In this document: positions 26,582-34,659 of the stretch, piece by piece
How the letters are laid out: every line of letters starts with the position of its first letter
Position numbering within the stretch: the stretch's first letter is position 1
Origin: Acinetobacter rudis
Lineage (GTDB): Bacteria; Pseudomonadota; Gammaproteobacteria; Pseudomonadales; Moraxellaceae
Assembly (NCBI RefSeq): GCF_031157835.1
Contig: NZ_JAVIDR010000001.1
Span: 62,001 to 126,000 of the forward strand
Reading direction: 5' to 3'
Length of the DNA: 64,000 bases
Program-made: the position numbers and the translations under genes
The notes under the pieces: generated by a model
What the model saw: only the letters and a program-made list of their open reading frames with translations
Database searches by the model: none
What the model was told of the DNA's origin: nothing

Positions 26582-26602
26582 GATTTTCATTTTATAAGTT
26601 GT

Positions 26603-26638
26603 ATTTGAATTTAAAAATAAGTTTTTTTAAATTCAAAT
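26603..26638. repeat. 15-bp perfect inverted repeat
   Basis: Arms 26603-26617 and 26624-26638 (ATTTGAATTTAAAAA and its complement) flank a 6-base loop. The stem is nearly all A/T, unlike a terminator, and is better read as a protein-binding or unwinding-type element. Confidence 0.6.
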
Positions 26639-26665
26639 CCTATGATAAATAGATAATGCTATTTG

Positions 26666-26700
26666 TAGATTAAATTTAACTTAGTACTTTATTTAATCTA
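26666..26700. repeat. 10-bp perfect inverted repeat
   Basis: Arms TAGATTAAAT (26666-26675) and ATTTAATCTA (26691-26700) flank a 15-base loop, only 28 bases beyond the previous palindrome. Confidence 0.5.
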
Positions 26701-26765
26701 ATTATTATGATAAAAGTACAACAAACCAAATACCATACACAATAATTTATTACTTAGGTTTAGTG

Positions 26766-26918
26766 ATGAAAATTATACCCGAACACTCAACTAGTCTAAT
26801 TCATCAAGAAAATGGCTTCAGAATAAGATTAGATGCAGGCGCATGCTGTTTTTTTGTACTTGGCATGTTTATTTGCGCAATGGTTTTTCACCAAATTAGC
26901 ATATTTACGCATTTCTAA
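26766..26918 (+). CDS. Possible small membrane protein (50 aa)
   Basis: ATG is preceded at 8 bases by an AGG-type site. The product has a polar N-terminal 25 residues and one strongly hydrophobic segment (ACCFFVLGMFICAMVFHQI), which suggests a single-span inner-membrane peptide. It lies between the DnaA-box segment and the serC terminator. The frame is short and no homologue is recognised, so it could be chance. Confidence 0.4.
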   Translation: MKIIPEHSTSLIHQENGFRIRLDAGACCFFVLGMFICAMVFHQISIFTHF

Positions 26919-26934
26919 GACAACTAAAACAAAA

Positions 26935-26960
26935 ACCTCAGCCCAAATTTGAACTGAGGT
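26935..26960 (-). terminator. Terminator after serC
   Basis: Arms ACCTCAG (26935-26941) and CTGAGGT (26954-26960) with a T-rich tract on the minus strand, 24 bases past the serC stop. Confidence 0.75.
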
Positions 26961-26984
26961 TGCTTGTTTTACATTCAAGTATGT

Positions 26985-28064
26985 TTAGCCATGGCGCTTA
27001 ACAAAACCATCCATAAAGTCAACTAATGCTTGTACTGCTTCAAGTGTTACAGCATTGTAGATACTTGCACGCATTCCACCAACTGAACGATGGCCAGCTA
27101 AGTTGAGCAAATGATTTTCTTCAGCTTCTTTAAGGAATAATTTTTCCAAGTCAGCATTGGCTAAAGTAAATGGCACGTTCATTAGTGAACGATTAGCAAC
27201 TGCGATTGGATTGTTGTAAAAGTCACTTGAGTCAATATAACCATAAAGCAATTCAGCTTTAGCTAAATTTACTTTATGAATAGCCTCTACCCCACCCTGT
27301 TCAAGTAACCATTCAAATACCAAGCCAGATAAGTACCAAGCATAAGTTGAAGGTGTATTCACCATCGAATCATTTTTAGCTTGAGCAGAATATTTCAAAA
27401 TACTTGGAATTTCAGGTTTGGCTTGATCAAGCAAATCTTCACGTACAATCACAATCGTCAAACCAGCAGGACCAATATTCTTTTGAGCACCTGCATAAAT
27501 TAAACCAAATTTACTTACATCAAGTGGCGCAGACAAAATACTAGAAGAAAGGTCTGTCACTAATGGTGCTTGAACATTCGGAATTTCTTTAAACTGGATA
27601 CCACCAATCGTCTCATTTTCCGCATAATGTACATATGCTGCATCAGCTGACAATTGCCATTCTTGCTCTGCTTTAATTGCGATTTTTCCATCAATTTTTG
27701 TCGCAGCTTCAATTGTACGAATATCGCCATAGCGTTGAGCTTCTTTAAGCGCTTTCTCAGACCAAATTCCAGTATGAATATAATCTGCCTTATTGTTTTT
27801 ACCCAATAAGTTTAATGGAATTGCAGAGAACTGTAGTGAAGCCCCACCTTGTAAGAACAATACCTTATAGTTCTCTGGAATATTCATAAGCTTACGTAAA
27901 TCAGCTTCTGCCTTTTCTGCTACAGCGACATAGTCTGAACTACGATGGCTCATTTCCATGATCGATACGCCCTTACCCTGCCAATCCAACAGTTCACGTT
28001 GAGCCTTTTCTAATACAGCAGTTGGTAATGCAGCAGGACCAGCACAGAAATTGTACGCGCGCAT
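26985..28064 (-). CDS. serC: Phosphoserine aminotransferase
   Basis: PLP enzyme converting 3-phosphohydroxypyruvate to phosphoserine (serine synthesis), and acting also in pyridoxine synthesis. The start at 28064 (MRAYNFCAGPAALP) has a strong AAGGGA site; a longer frame adds 17 residues that do not fit. Signatures are GGASLQFSAIPLNLL, the PLP Lys in YAGAQKNIGPAGLTIVIV, and NTPSTYAWYLSGLVFEW. The C-terminal GGMRASIYNAV substrate-binding Arg is present. Length and motifs are normal. It is monocistronic. Confidence 0.96.
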   Translation of the reverse strand: MRAYNFCAGPAALPTAVLEKAQRELLDWQGKGVSIMEMSHRSSDYVAVAEKAEADLRKLMNIPENYKVLFLQGGASLQFSAIPLNLLGKNNKADYIHTGIWSEKALKEAQRYGDIRTIEAATKIDGKIAIKAEQEWQLSADAAYVHYAENETIGGIQFKEIPNVQAPLVTDLSSSILSAPLDVSKFGLIYAGAQKNIGPAGLTIVIVREDLLDQAKPEIPSILKYSAQAKNDSMVNTPSTYAWYLSGLVFEWLLEQGGVEAIHKVNLAKAELLYGYIDSSDFYNNPIAVANRSLMNVPFTLANADLEKLFLKEAEENHLLNLAGHRSVGGMRASIYNAVTLEAVQALVDFMDGFVKRHG

Positions 28065-28431
28065 GATGTTTCCCTTTTTGAAAGTGAAATGAACGAGAAG
28101 ATGGCATTTAAGCATATAATCAGTATTGATGCATTATGAAAGGCATGGATTAATCATGATTATTTTTATATGTAATCTAGCGTCACTTTATAGCGCCTAC
28201 AAAATAGGCAAAGTAAATTGATTTTTACTAGAATTTAGCATAACGTTCATTATAAATTTTCTTTAAAATAATTGTGGTCTTCTACTTTTCATTCTAATCA
28301 ATACAATATGATTCATTTCGATTGATATAAGTAATATAAACGGTCTTTATATTTATATTGAGTTTTTATCATATTCATATTGTTTTCGTTTGGATAAGCC
28401 AGATCACTTTGCTGTCATAGAGACCACGTTG
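28065..28431. other. Divergent promoter region serC / exporter operon
   Basis: A 360-base AT-rich region separates two divergent transcripts. Several TATATT-like hexamers occur around 28340-28380, but no convincing -35/-10 pair or operator could be fixed. Confidence 0.4.
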
Positions 28432-29940
28432 ATGCAAATCCAAAGCCCTATTTATAAATCACCGTATCGCTCTTTTTTTATTCGATGGATGCAACATAAT
28501 ACACAGGCTGTATTGTGTTTATGTACTGGTCTACTGAGCATCCAAAGTGTTCATGCCAAAGAACTCAGTTATGCACAAGCTGAACAACAGTATCTAAATA
28601 GTTCATACAGCACTATGGCGCACCATGCGTTACAACAAGCCTCTGATCTTGAAGCACAAGCTGTAAAACATTTAGGCATGCCTAGAGTCGACCTCAATGT
28701 TCGTGCTTATGCCTTCGAAAGTAAGGTTGATGCTCCTCTCGATTCATTTAAAAACAATATTGAAAATTCACTCTCAAATAGTATTAATCAGAATGTTGAC
28801 CAATGGCCTAATCTTCCAGATGATATGAAAGGCCCTATTAAAGATCAATTACAACAAGGCCTACAAAGTGGTTTAGGCATGATTCCAAATAATGCCCGTT
28901 TTACAATTGAAGACCAAACCATTCGTCCAACAATATCTGTATTAATGCCTTTATATACTGGTGGCTTTACCTCTACCACAAAAGAAATGGCACAATTAAA
29001 ATCTGCACGTAGTGAACTCAATAGCCAACAGCAAGAAAGCTTGCAACGCTACGAAATTATTCAAGCTTATTTTAATGTACAACTACAGCAAAAATTATTA
29101 CAAGCCAATTCATCAAATCTTTCTGCCACGACTCGACATTATCAAAATGCCCTAAAGCTTGAACAACAAGGCTTTATTAGTAAAGGGCAACGTATGCAAT
29201 TTGAAGTTGTTAAAAATAATGCTGAAAGAAGTTTACAAAGTACAAAAGCAGACCTCTCTAGCAGTGTATTTAAATTAAGTAACTTATTACAGCAAAATAC
29301 TGTTGATCAACTGAGTACACCTCTCTTTATTAATACCACTCATGATCAATCTATTACCGCTCTGCTTAATAGTTTTCCAGAACATTCGGCATTAATTCGT
29401 AAAATGCAAATGGATACTCGACTGGCCAATGCTAACGTAGAATTACAACATGCTTCAAAACGTCCAAGTGTTTTTGCTTTTGGTGAATATGGTTTAGACA
29501 ATGATCACAACTGGATTGTTGGTGTTGCCGCACGGTATAACTTATTTTCAGGTATCGATAAAAATAAAACCATCCGTGCCGCAGAATTACAACGCCAAGC
29601 AAGTGAATTATTAACTTCACGAACCAAACAAGAAACAGAAAACATGATATATCGTTCGTATAACGAATTACGTAATGCCCAGCAAAGCCATATTTTACTA
29701 CAAGAAAACATAAAGGCTGCTCAAGAAAATCTCCGCATTCAAGAACTTTCTTTTAAGGAAAGTATGGGAACAGCAACTCAAGTCATTGATGCACAAAACA
29801 TGTTAAACAGCTTAGAAAGTGAAACTGCTTTAAATGCTTATAGATACATTTTGGCACTTGCCACCTTACTAGAAAGTCATGGTTCGATTCAGCAATTCCA
29901 AAATTATGTGAATCAACCTAACACCATGTATATTCGTTAA
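28432..29940 (+). CDS. TolC-family outer-membrane efflux protein
   Basis: Outer-membrane channel of a tripartite exporter. After an N-terminal hydrophobic segment ending in SVHA, the mature protein begins KELSYAQAEQQYL. It then shows the two TolC-type repeats rich in helix (LQRYEIIQAYFNVQLQQ; YNELRNAQQSHILLQ) and the family ending TQVIDAQNMLNSLESETALNAYRY. Start choice is unclear: TTG at 28390, ATG at 28432 (used here) and ATG at 28489, which would place the signal peptide at the extreme N-terminus. It is the first gene of a four-gene operon, with the HlyD-like gene 20 bases downstream. Confidence 0.85.
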   Translation: MQIQSPIYKSPYRSFFIRWMQHNTQAVLCLCTGLLSIQSVHAKELSYAQAEQQYLNSSYSTMAHHALQQASDLEAQAVKHLGMPRVDLNVRAYAFESKVDAPLDSFKNNIENSLSNSINQNVDQWPNLPDDMKGPIKDQLQQGLQSGLGMIPNNARFTIEDQTIRPTISVLMPLYTGGFTSTTKEMAQLKSARSELNSQQQESLQRYEIIQAYFNVQLQQKLLQANSSNLSATTRHYQNALKLEQQGFISKGQRMQFEVVKNNAERSLQSTKADLSSSVFKLSNLLQQNTVDQLSTPLFINTTHDQSITALLNSFPEHSALIRKMQMDTRLANANVELQHASKRPSVFAFGEYGLDNDHNWIVGVAARYNLFSGIDKNKTIRAAELQRQASELLTSRTKQETENMIYRSYNELRNAQQSHILLQENIKAAQENLRIQELSFKESMGTATQVIDAQNMLNSLESETALNAYRYILALATLLESHGSIQQFQNYVNQPNTMYIR

Positions 29941-29959
29941 TTACTGCTGGGAATCAGAC

Positions 29960-31153
29960 ATGACACAAGCCTCTTCTCACGATCAAGACTCAACTGCAAA
30001 CCAACAGCAGCCTGAAGCCAAACCATCCAATTTAGTTAGTAATGAGGATGCATCACAAATAACATCTAGTTCAACACAAGCAACTGATTCTACAACACCC
30101 CCACAAGCTACATTGCAGACCGGTGAAGCAGTTAATCATGCAATACCTGAGAAAAATGATCCCCAAAAAGCAAAATTAAAAAAAATAATCCTCTTCATCG
30201 TTGTATTGGCTTTATTCAGTCTCATTGGATTTGGTCTTTGGAAAAGTTATCAACCGCAGTGGATTGAACTACAAGGGCGAGTTGAAGCCGAAACTGTCCA
30301 TGTGAGTACAAAACTACCTAGCCGTATTGAAGAATTTTTGGTCAAAGAAGGTGAAATAGTAAAGAAAAATCAGCTATTGGTACGCTTGCATAGCCCAGAG
30401 ATTGAAGCTAAAAAACAGCAAGCACAAGCAAGTTTACAAGCTGCAATGGCTTTACAGTCAACCACTGAGCGTGGTGCGCAACAAGAAAACATTGAAACGC
30501 TTTATTCCAACTGGCAAAGTTTGAAGGCACAAGAAAATCTCGCCCAAACAACCTATATGCGTGGTACAAAGCTCTATCAGGAAGGTGTCATTTCAAGACA
30601 ACGTCGTGATGAAATGCAGGCTGCGGCAATTTCCTCCCAACAAATGACAATGGCAGCATATCAACAATATGCACGCGCCAAACGAGGCAGCACTGTTGAG
30701 CAAAAGTCCGCAGCAGATGCACAAGTAGAGATTGCTCAGGCAGCTGTAAATGAAGCCAATGCTTTAGAGGCAGAAACGATTTTACGTTCTCCAGTTGATG
30801 GGCAAATTTCAAAAACCTATGGAAAAGTCTCTGAATTTGTTGGTATAGGTGTACCTGTCCTAAGTATTATCGAAAACCAACATGCTTGGGTTAGCCTCAA
30901 TGTCCGTGAAGACCAATATGCGCAAGTTTATCAAGCTAAAAATCTAGATGGATTTGTTCCCGCTCTTAATCGCAACATTCAATTTAAAATTGACCATATT
31001 GAAGCTGAAGGTGAGTTTGCGACCATTAAAACCACACGACAAACAGGTGGATATGATATTCGTAGTTTTAAATTACACTTAAGCCCTACTCAACCTGTAG
31101 CAGATCTCAAAAGCGGTATGAGTGTACTTTTTAAAATCAAGGCAAAAGTATAA
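29960..31153 (+). CDS. HlyD/EmrA-like membrane-fusion protein
   Basis: The 397-residue periplasmic adaptor joins the inner-membrane permeases to the TolC-family channel. An unusual polar cytosolic N-terminus of about 70 residues (Gln/Ser/Thr-rich) precedes one membrane segment (IILFIVVLALFSLIGFGLW). Then come the lipoyl half-motifs (RIEEFLVKEGEIVKKNQLLVRL and ILRSPVDGQISK), the helical hairpin and the barrel domain. GGGA precedes the ATG at a good distance. Its stop overlaps the next start by one base. Confidence 0.87.
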   Translation: MTQASSHDQDSTANQQQPEAKPSNLVSNEDASQITSSSTQATDSTTPPQATLQTGEAVNHAIPEKNDPQKAKLKKIILFIVVLALFSLIGFGLWKSYQPQWIELQGRVEAETVHVSTKLPSRIEEFLVKEGEIVKKNQLLVRLHSPEIEAKKQQAQASLQAAMALQSTTERGAQQENIETLYSNWQSLKAQENLAQTTYMRGTKLYQEGVISRQRRDEMQAAAISSQQMTMAAYQQYARAKRGSTVEQKSAADAQVEIAQAAVNEANALEAETILRSPVDGQISKTYGKVSEFVGIGVPVLSIIENQHAWVSLNVREDQYAQVYQAKNLDGFVPALNRNIQFKIDHIEAEGEFATIKTTRQTGGYDIRSFKLHLSPTQPVADLKSGMSVLFKIKAKV

Positions 31154-32295
31154 TGTTCACAGCCATGCTCAATGAGCTACGTTACCTTGCCAAACACAAA
31201 TGGGATTTGGTCATGGTGACTCTAATTCCATTATTGTTACTCGTCATGCTGACCAGTATGTTTTATCAGGGTAAGGCTGAACATTTGCCCATTGCACTGA
31301 TTGATCAAGACCATAGTCAACTGAGTCATGAAATTGAACATCATCTCAGTCTAAATACTACCGTTGATATTGTTTTAAAGACCACAGATCTTGCCGAGGT
31401 TGAACAGCAACTCAATCAGACTAAAATCTGGGGCTATGTCTATATACCTGATGGCGCAGAACAACGTTTAGTCCATGCCGATGATGCAGGAATCGCGATT
31501 GCTTATAATCTCAGTTATTTTAGTGTAGGCAACAGCATCTCATCAGCAATGTCTTTAAGCACTTTACAAGCCATCGCAGCCTATATGGGCAAAGACTACC
31601 TTGCACAGCATATTCCAGATATCAGCATTCCCACTGCCCATGTAAAAATTTCACCGCTTTATAACCCTGGGCTGAATTATGAGTTCTATTTGCAGCCACT
31701 CATGGTTCCAGCTATTTTACATCTGTTGCTGTGCTGCTGTGTCGCATTTAGCATTGGACAACATTATTTATCTCCACAAACTGCAGCTCAACCTTCAACG
31801 ACAGTCATAACCACAATACAAGAACTCAATGCCAAAATTCTGGTGTATGTCATTATTTTCTGTCTTTGGACTTGGGCATGGATGTATTGGATGATTGTGG
31901 TTAGAGGTTGGTTTGTTGCAGGACAACTCTGGATTATCCTTCTTGCTCAATTTGTGTTTTATTATGCCTATGCCTATATCAGCGCTTGTATTGTTTTAGC
32001 CACACGTAATTTGAGTAAAAGTTTTGGCGTGATTGCTGTATACGGAGGATCATCCTTGAGTTTTGCAGGTGTTACTTTACCTGTGAATAATGCTGTGGTC
32101 TTTACTCAAATTTGGGCAGATCTTATTCCGTATACCCCATATGCTAAATTACAAACTCAACAATGGGCGATGGCAAGTCCGCTGCACAACTCGCTCACAC
32201 AGCTTGCCATTATTGCATTATTCCTGCTTATTTTTGCTTTGCTTTGTACATTTTTGATCGCTAAATTGCTCAAATATAAGGAGCAGACAGCATGA
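31153..32295 (+). CDS. ABC-2 type permease, first of two
   Basis: The 380-residue membrane protein has one N-terminal span (LVMVTLIPLLLLVMLTSMFY), a periplasmic region of about 150 residues with the family-typical PIALIDQDHSQLS, and five to six C-terminal spans. This is the ABC-2 (YhhJ/YbhS-like) topology. It overlaps the upstream gene by one base (TAATG) and the next by four (ATGA), so the operon is tightly coupled. It has no ATP-binding motif. Confidence 0.83.
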   Translation: MFTAMLNELRYLAKHKWDLVMVTLIPLLLLVMLTSMFYQGKAEHLPIALIDQDHSQLSHEIEHHLSLNTTVDIVLKTTDLAEVEQQLNQTKIWGYVYIPDGAEQRLVHADDAGIAIAYNLSYFSVGNSISSAMSLSTLQAIAAYMGKDYLAQHIPDISIPTAHVKISPLYNPGLNYEFYLQPLMVPAILHLLLCCCVAFSIGQHYLSPQTAAQPSTTVITTIQELNAKILVYVIIFCLWTWAWMYWMIVVRGWFVAGQLWIILLAQFVFYYAYAYISACIVLATRNLSKSFGVIAVYGGSSLSFAGVTLPVNNAVVFTQIWADLIPYTPYAKLQTQQWAMASPLHNSLTQLAIIALFLLIFALLCTFLIAKLLKYKEQTA

Positions 32296-33389
32296 GAGAT
32301 TTTGTACAAGCGTACCTACAAACGCTACAAGATATAGTCAGTAACAGTGCTATCTTTACTACACTCATTTTATCTGTTGTTTTTTATAGCTTTTTTTATC
32401 CGACTGCCTATAAAGCAGAACAAGCAACGCATTTACCCATTGTTATTGTTGATGAAGAGCAAAGCATCATTAGTCAACAGATTGTTACTGAAGTTGCTAA
32501 AAGCCCTAAGGTACAAATCGTACATGTAATTTCAAATTTTGCCGAAGCTGAAAACTTGGTCAAACAACAAAAAGCTGATGCCATATTATTGCTCCCATTT
32601 AACCTTTCCCAAAGTTTAGCGCGTGGTGAAGTGGGCGGTGTGGGCTTATATTTAAACGCCACTAACTTTTTAAAAACCAAACAAATAGGCAGTGGATTAG
32701 CAAGTTCAATTGAACATGCAATTGAGCAACAGCTACAACGGTTTAAAGAGTATTCCCACTTCTCACCTCAAGTTCCAATTCATCAAATTCCACTATTTAA
32801 TGTTTATTCAGGCTATGGAAGTTATATTTTCCCAGCAATCTCCCCACTGATTATCCACCAAACATTATTTATTGGACTGGGAATGCTCATTGCAGGTTAT
32901 CGTGTGCAAAATAAACGCATGAACAAAGCCAGCTTTATCGGTTGCTATATGGCAGCATTAAGTATTGGTTGTTTAGGCTGCTATTATTTATTTGGTTTTA
33001 GTTTCTGGTTATATGATTATCCTCGTGGTGGTAATTTTTGGACGATGCTGATTGCCGTGCCTATTTTTATTAGTGCTGTGGTAGGCCTGAGCATATTATT
33101 AGCTTCGTATCTAGATGTACCTGAGCGTGCTGGACATATTATGGTATTTAGCTCAATTCCTTTATTGCTGTTATCGGGTGTGGCTTGGCCACATGCAGCC
33201 ATGCCCTCTTTATTGGCAAATTTTGGGCAAATTCTCCCATCAACTCAAGGCATTCAACTCTTTATTCAGCTTAATCAAATGGGTGTTCCCTTCCTAGATG
33301 TGAGCAATAAATTAGCATATTTACTGATTATTGCAGTCATTACAACCTTTTGGGCCTATAAACGTCTATCTACAATGAACAAATCATAA
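32292..33389 (+). CDS. ABC-2 type permease, second of two
   Basis: The 365-residue paralogue of the preceding gene has the same layout: an N-terminal span (AIFTTLILSVVFYSFFYP), the mirrored PIVIVDEEQSIISQ motif, then C-terminal spans ending GVAWPHAAMPSLLANFGQILPST. The SGVAWPxxxMP signature is characteristic of ABC-2 permeases. The two probably form a heterodimer that exports a substrate through the upstream adaptor and channel. No ATPase gene lies in the operon, and a terminator follows directly. Confidence 0.85.
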   Translation: MRDFVQAYLQTLQDIVSNSAIFTTLILSVVFYSFFYPTAYKAEQATHLPIVIVDEEQSIISQQIVTEVAKSPKVQIVHVISNFAEAENLVKQQKADAILLLPFNLSQSLARGEVGGVGLYLNATNFLKTKQIGSGLASSIEHAIEQQLQRFKEYSHFSPQVPIHQIPLFNVYSGYGSYIFPAISPLIIHQTLFIGLGMLIAGYRVQNKRMNKASFIGCYMAALSIGCLGCYYLFGFSFWLYDYPRGGNFWTMLIAVPIFISAVVGLSILLASYLDVPERAGHIMVFSSIPLLLLSGVAWPHAAMPSLLANFGQILPSTQGIQLFIQLNQMGVPFLDVSNKLAYLLIIAVITTFWAYKRLSTMNKS

Positions 33390-33396
33390 GTGTGTA

Positions 33397-33425
33397 AAAC
33401 CTCTAAACTAACGTGTTTAGAGGTT
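33397..33425 (+). terminator. Terminator of the exporter operon
   Basis: Perfect 12-base arms (33397-33408 and 33414-33425) with a 5-base loop and T-rich tail, just 8 bases past the last permease stop. This confirms that no further gene belongs to the operon. Confidence 0.85.
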
Positions 33426-33471
33426 TATTTATTCTCAATTCAAATTATTATCTATGCCATTTTCGGCTCAA

Positions 33472-33903
33472 TCAGCGCTTTTTTAACTCATCACGAATTT
33501 CACGTAATAATTCAATGTCCTCAGGCGTTGCAACTGGAGCAGGTTCCGCTACTGGCTGTTGTTTACGCAGTTTATTCATTCCTTTAACTAAAAGAAAAAC
33601 AACAAGAGCAAGTAAGAAGAAATTAATTGCAATCGTTAAAAAGTTTCCATATGCAAAAATATTTAGACCTTCCGCTTGGGCTGCTGCCAAACTGGTTATA
33701 TTTTTCGGATTATCCCCGAGCACAATGAACCAGCTAGAGAAATCAACATCTCCTCCAAGGATCCAAGCAACGACAGGCATAATGATATCCTTCACCATGG
33801 AATCAATAATCTTCCCAAATGCACCACCGATAATTACACCGACAGCGAGATCCATGACATTACCTTTGACAGCAAATTCTTTAAACTCTTGAATAATACT
33901 CAT
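33472..33903 (-). CDS. mscL: Large-conductance mechanosensitive channel MscL
   Basis: The 143-residue inner-membrane channel opens under membrane tension on osmotic down-shock. The start [30 protein letters not shown] is the family's N-terminal helix and pore-lining first span. The second span ([20 protein letters not shown]) and the charged C-terminal helix ([11 protein letters not shown]) are present. It is monocistronic and convergent with the exporter operon. Length is normal. Confidence 0.95.
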   Translation of the reverse strand: MSIIQEFKEFAVKGNVMDLAVGVIIGGAFGKIIDSMVKDIIMPVVAWILGGDVDFSSWFIVLGDNPKNITSLAAAQAEGLNIFAYGNFLTIAINFFLLALVVFLLVKGMNKLRKQQPVAEPAPVATPEDIELLREIRDELKKR

Positions 33904-34144
33904 TATCTTTCCTACGATTTATGGCGAAAATTATTATTGTGTGAATGAGTTAACAATTATTTTCTACTCAGACAACTACTTTGTATTGATCAGAAAAACA
34001 CAATTAACTAACTAATTTAATTATGTTTTTATTCAAAATATAGTAATTTAAGTATTTTTAAAAATTGATAAAACCGATCAATAAATGATAAAAAATTTAA
34101 ATAAAGTTGCTAATATAAATTAACTTTAATTATAGGTTATTAAT

Positions 34145-34498
34145 ATGAAATCTATTTTTTTACTCGCGACTGTTGCAATAGGCATTGCTGCTTTATCTGG
34201 CTGTACTGCTGCAGATATACAACCTAAACGTGCTACTACAGCTGCGATTGGCGGTGGTCTTGGTGGTGCTGTAGGGCATAAAGCAGGAGGAACAACAGGA
34301 GCTGCTATAGGCGGTGCTGTCGGTGGAGCGACTGGAAGTAAAGTACAAGGTGGCTCTAATGCAAATGCTGCTGCAAGTGCAGCTGGTGGTGCGGCTGGCG
34401 CTGCGGTTGGCAGTAAAGTTGCTGGAACCAAAGGGGCTGCGATTGGTGGCGCAGTTGGTGCTGGAGCAGGTTCAAGTTTACAAGGTAATGGAAAATAA
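34145..34498 (+). CDS. Glycine-zipper (YMGG-like) lipoprotein, 117 aa
   Basis: A lipoprotein signal ends in LSGC (Cys at about residue 20). The mature part is nearly all Gly/Ala glycine-zipper repeats (AAIGGGLGGAVGHKAGG, AAIGGAVGGATGSK, AAIGGAVGAGAGSS), as in outer-membrane SlyB-like and YMGG-like proteins. Such segments pack into membranes. Function is unknown but points to the envelope. The DNA encoding the repeats is far more GC-rich than its surroundings because of the Gly/Ala codons. Confidence 0.85.
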   Translation: MKSIFLLATVAIGIAALSGCTAADIQPKRATTAAIGGGLGGAVGHKAGGTTGAAIGGAVGGATGSKVQGGSNANAAASAAGGAAGAAVGSKVAGTKGAAIGGAVGAGAGSSLQGNGK

Positions 34499-34548
34499 AT
34501 TTTTCTTATTTAACTAAGCCTATTTATTTTCACAACAGGGCTTATGGC

Positions 34549-34586
34549 GAGATACTCTACCTCACTAAAAACCCGTAGAGTATCTG
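34549..34586. repeat. 11-bp inverted repeat downstream of the glycine-zipper gene
   Basis: Perfect arms AGATACTCTAC (34550-34560) and GTAGAGTATCT (34575-34585) flank a 14-base loop. There is no T-run. It lies between a plus-strand gene and a convergent minus-strand gene and may end or stabilise a transcript. Confidence 0.5.
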
Positions 34587-34659
34587 CGCCACCTCGTCCT
34601 CTTTATGCTATTACAGAACAAGATGGCTAATACATGATATATCAAACTAATTTCATTGA

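Larger units (their letters stand above)
25921..26765. other. Non-coding AT-rich segment with DnaA boxes and palindromes
   Basis: About 850 bases contain no credible coding frame. They hold two perfect consensus DnaA boxes (26257-26265, 26573-26581) and two long perfect inverted repeats (26603-26638, 26666-26700). Part of it must hold the vgrG promoter, but that does not explain the length or the ordered sites. Confidence 0.6.

Noticed and set aside
25921-26765. Main chromosomal replication origin (oriC)
   Set aside because: Two boxes are too few, and dnaA, dnaN, recF, gyrB or rpmH are not adjacent; a secondary DnaA-binding locus is the most that can be said.
34126-34431. Antisense 101-codon frame over the glycine-zipper gene
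   Set aside because: It is the mirror of Gly/Ala codons (Ala/Pro-rich) and lacks a start site; the plus-strand gene has a signal peptide and lipobox.
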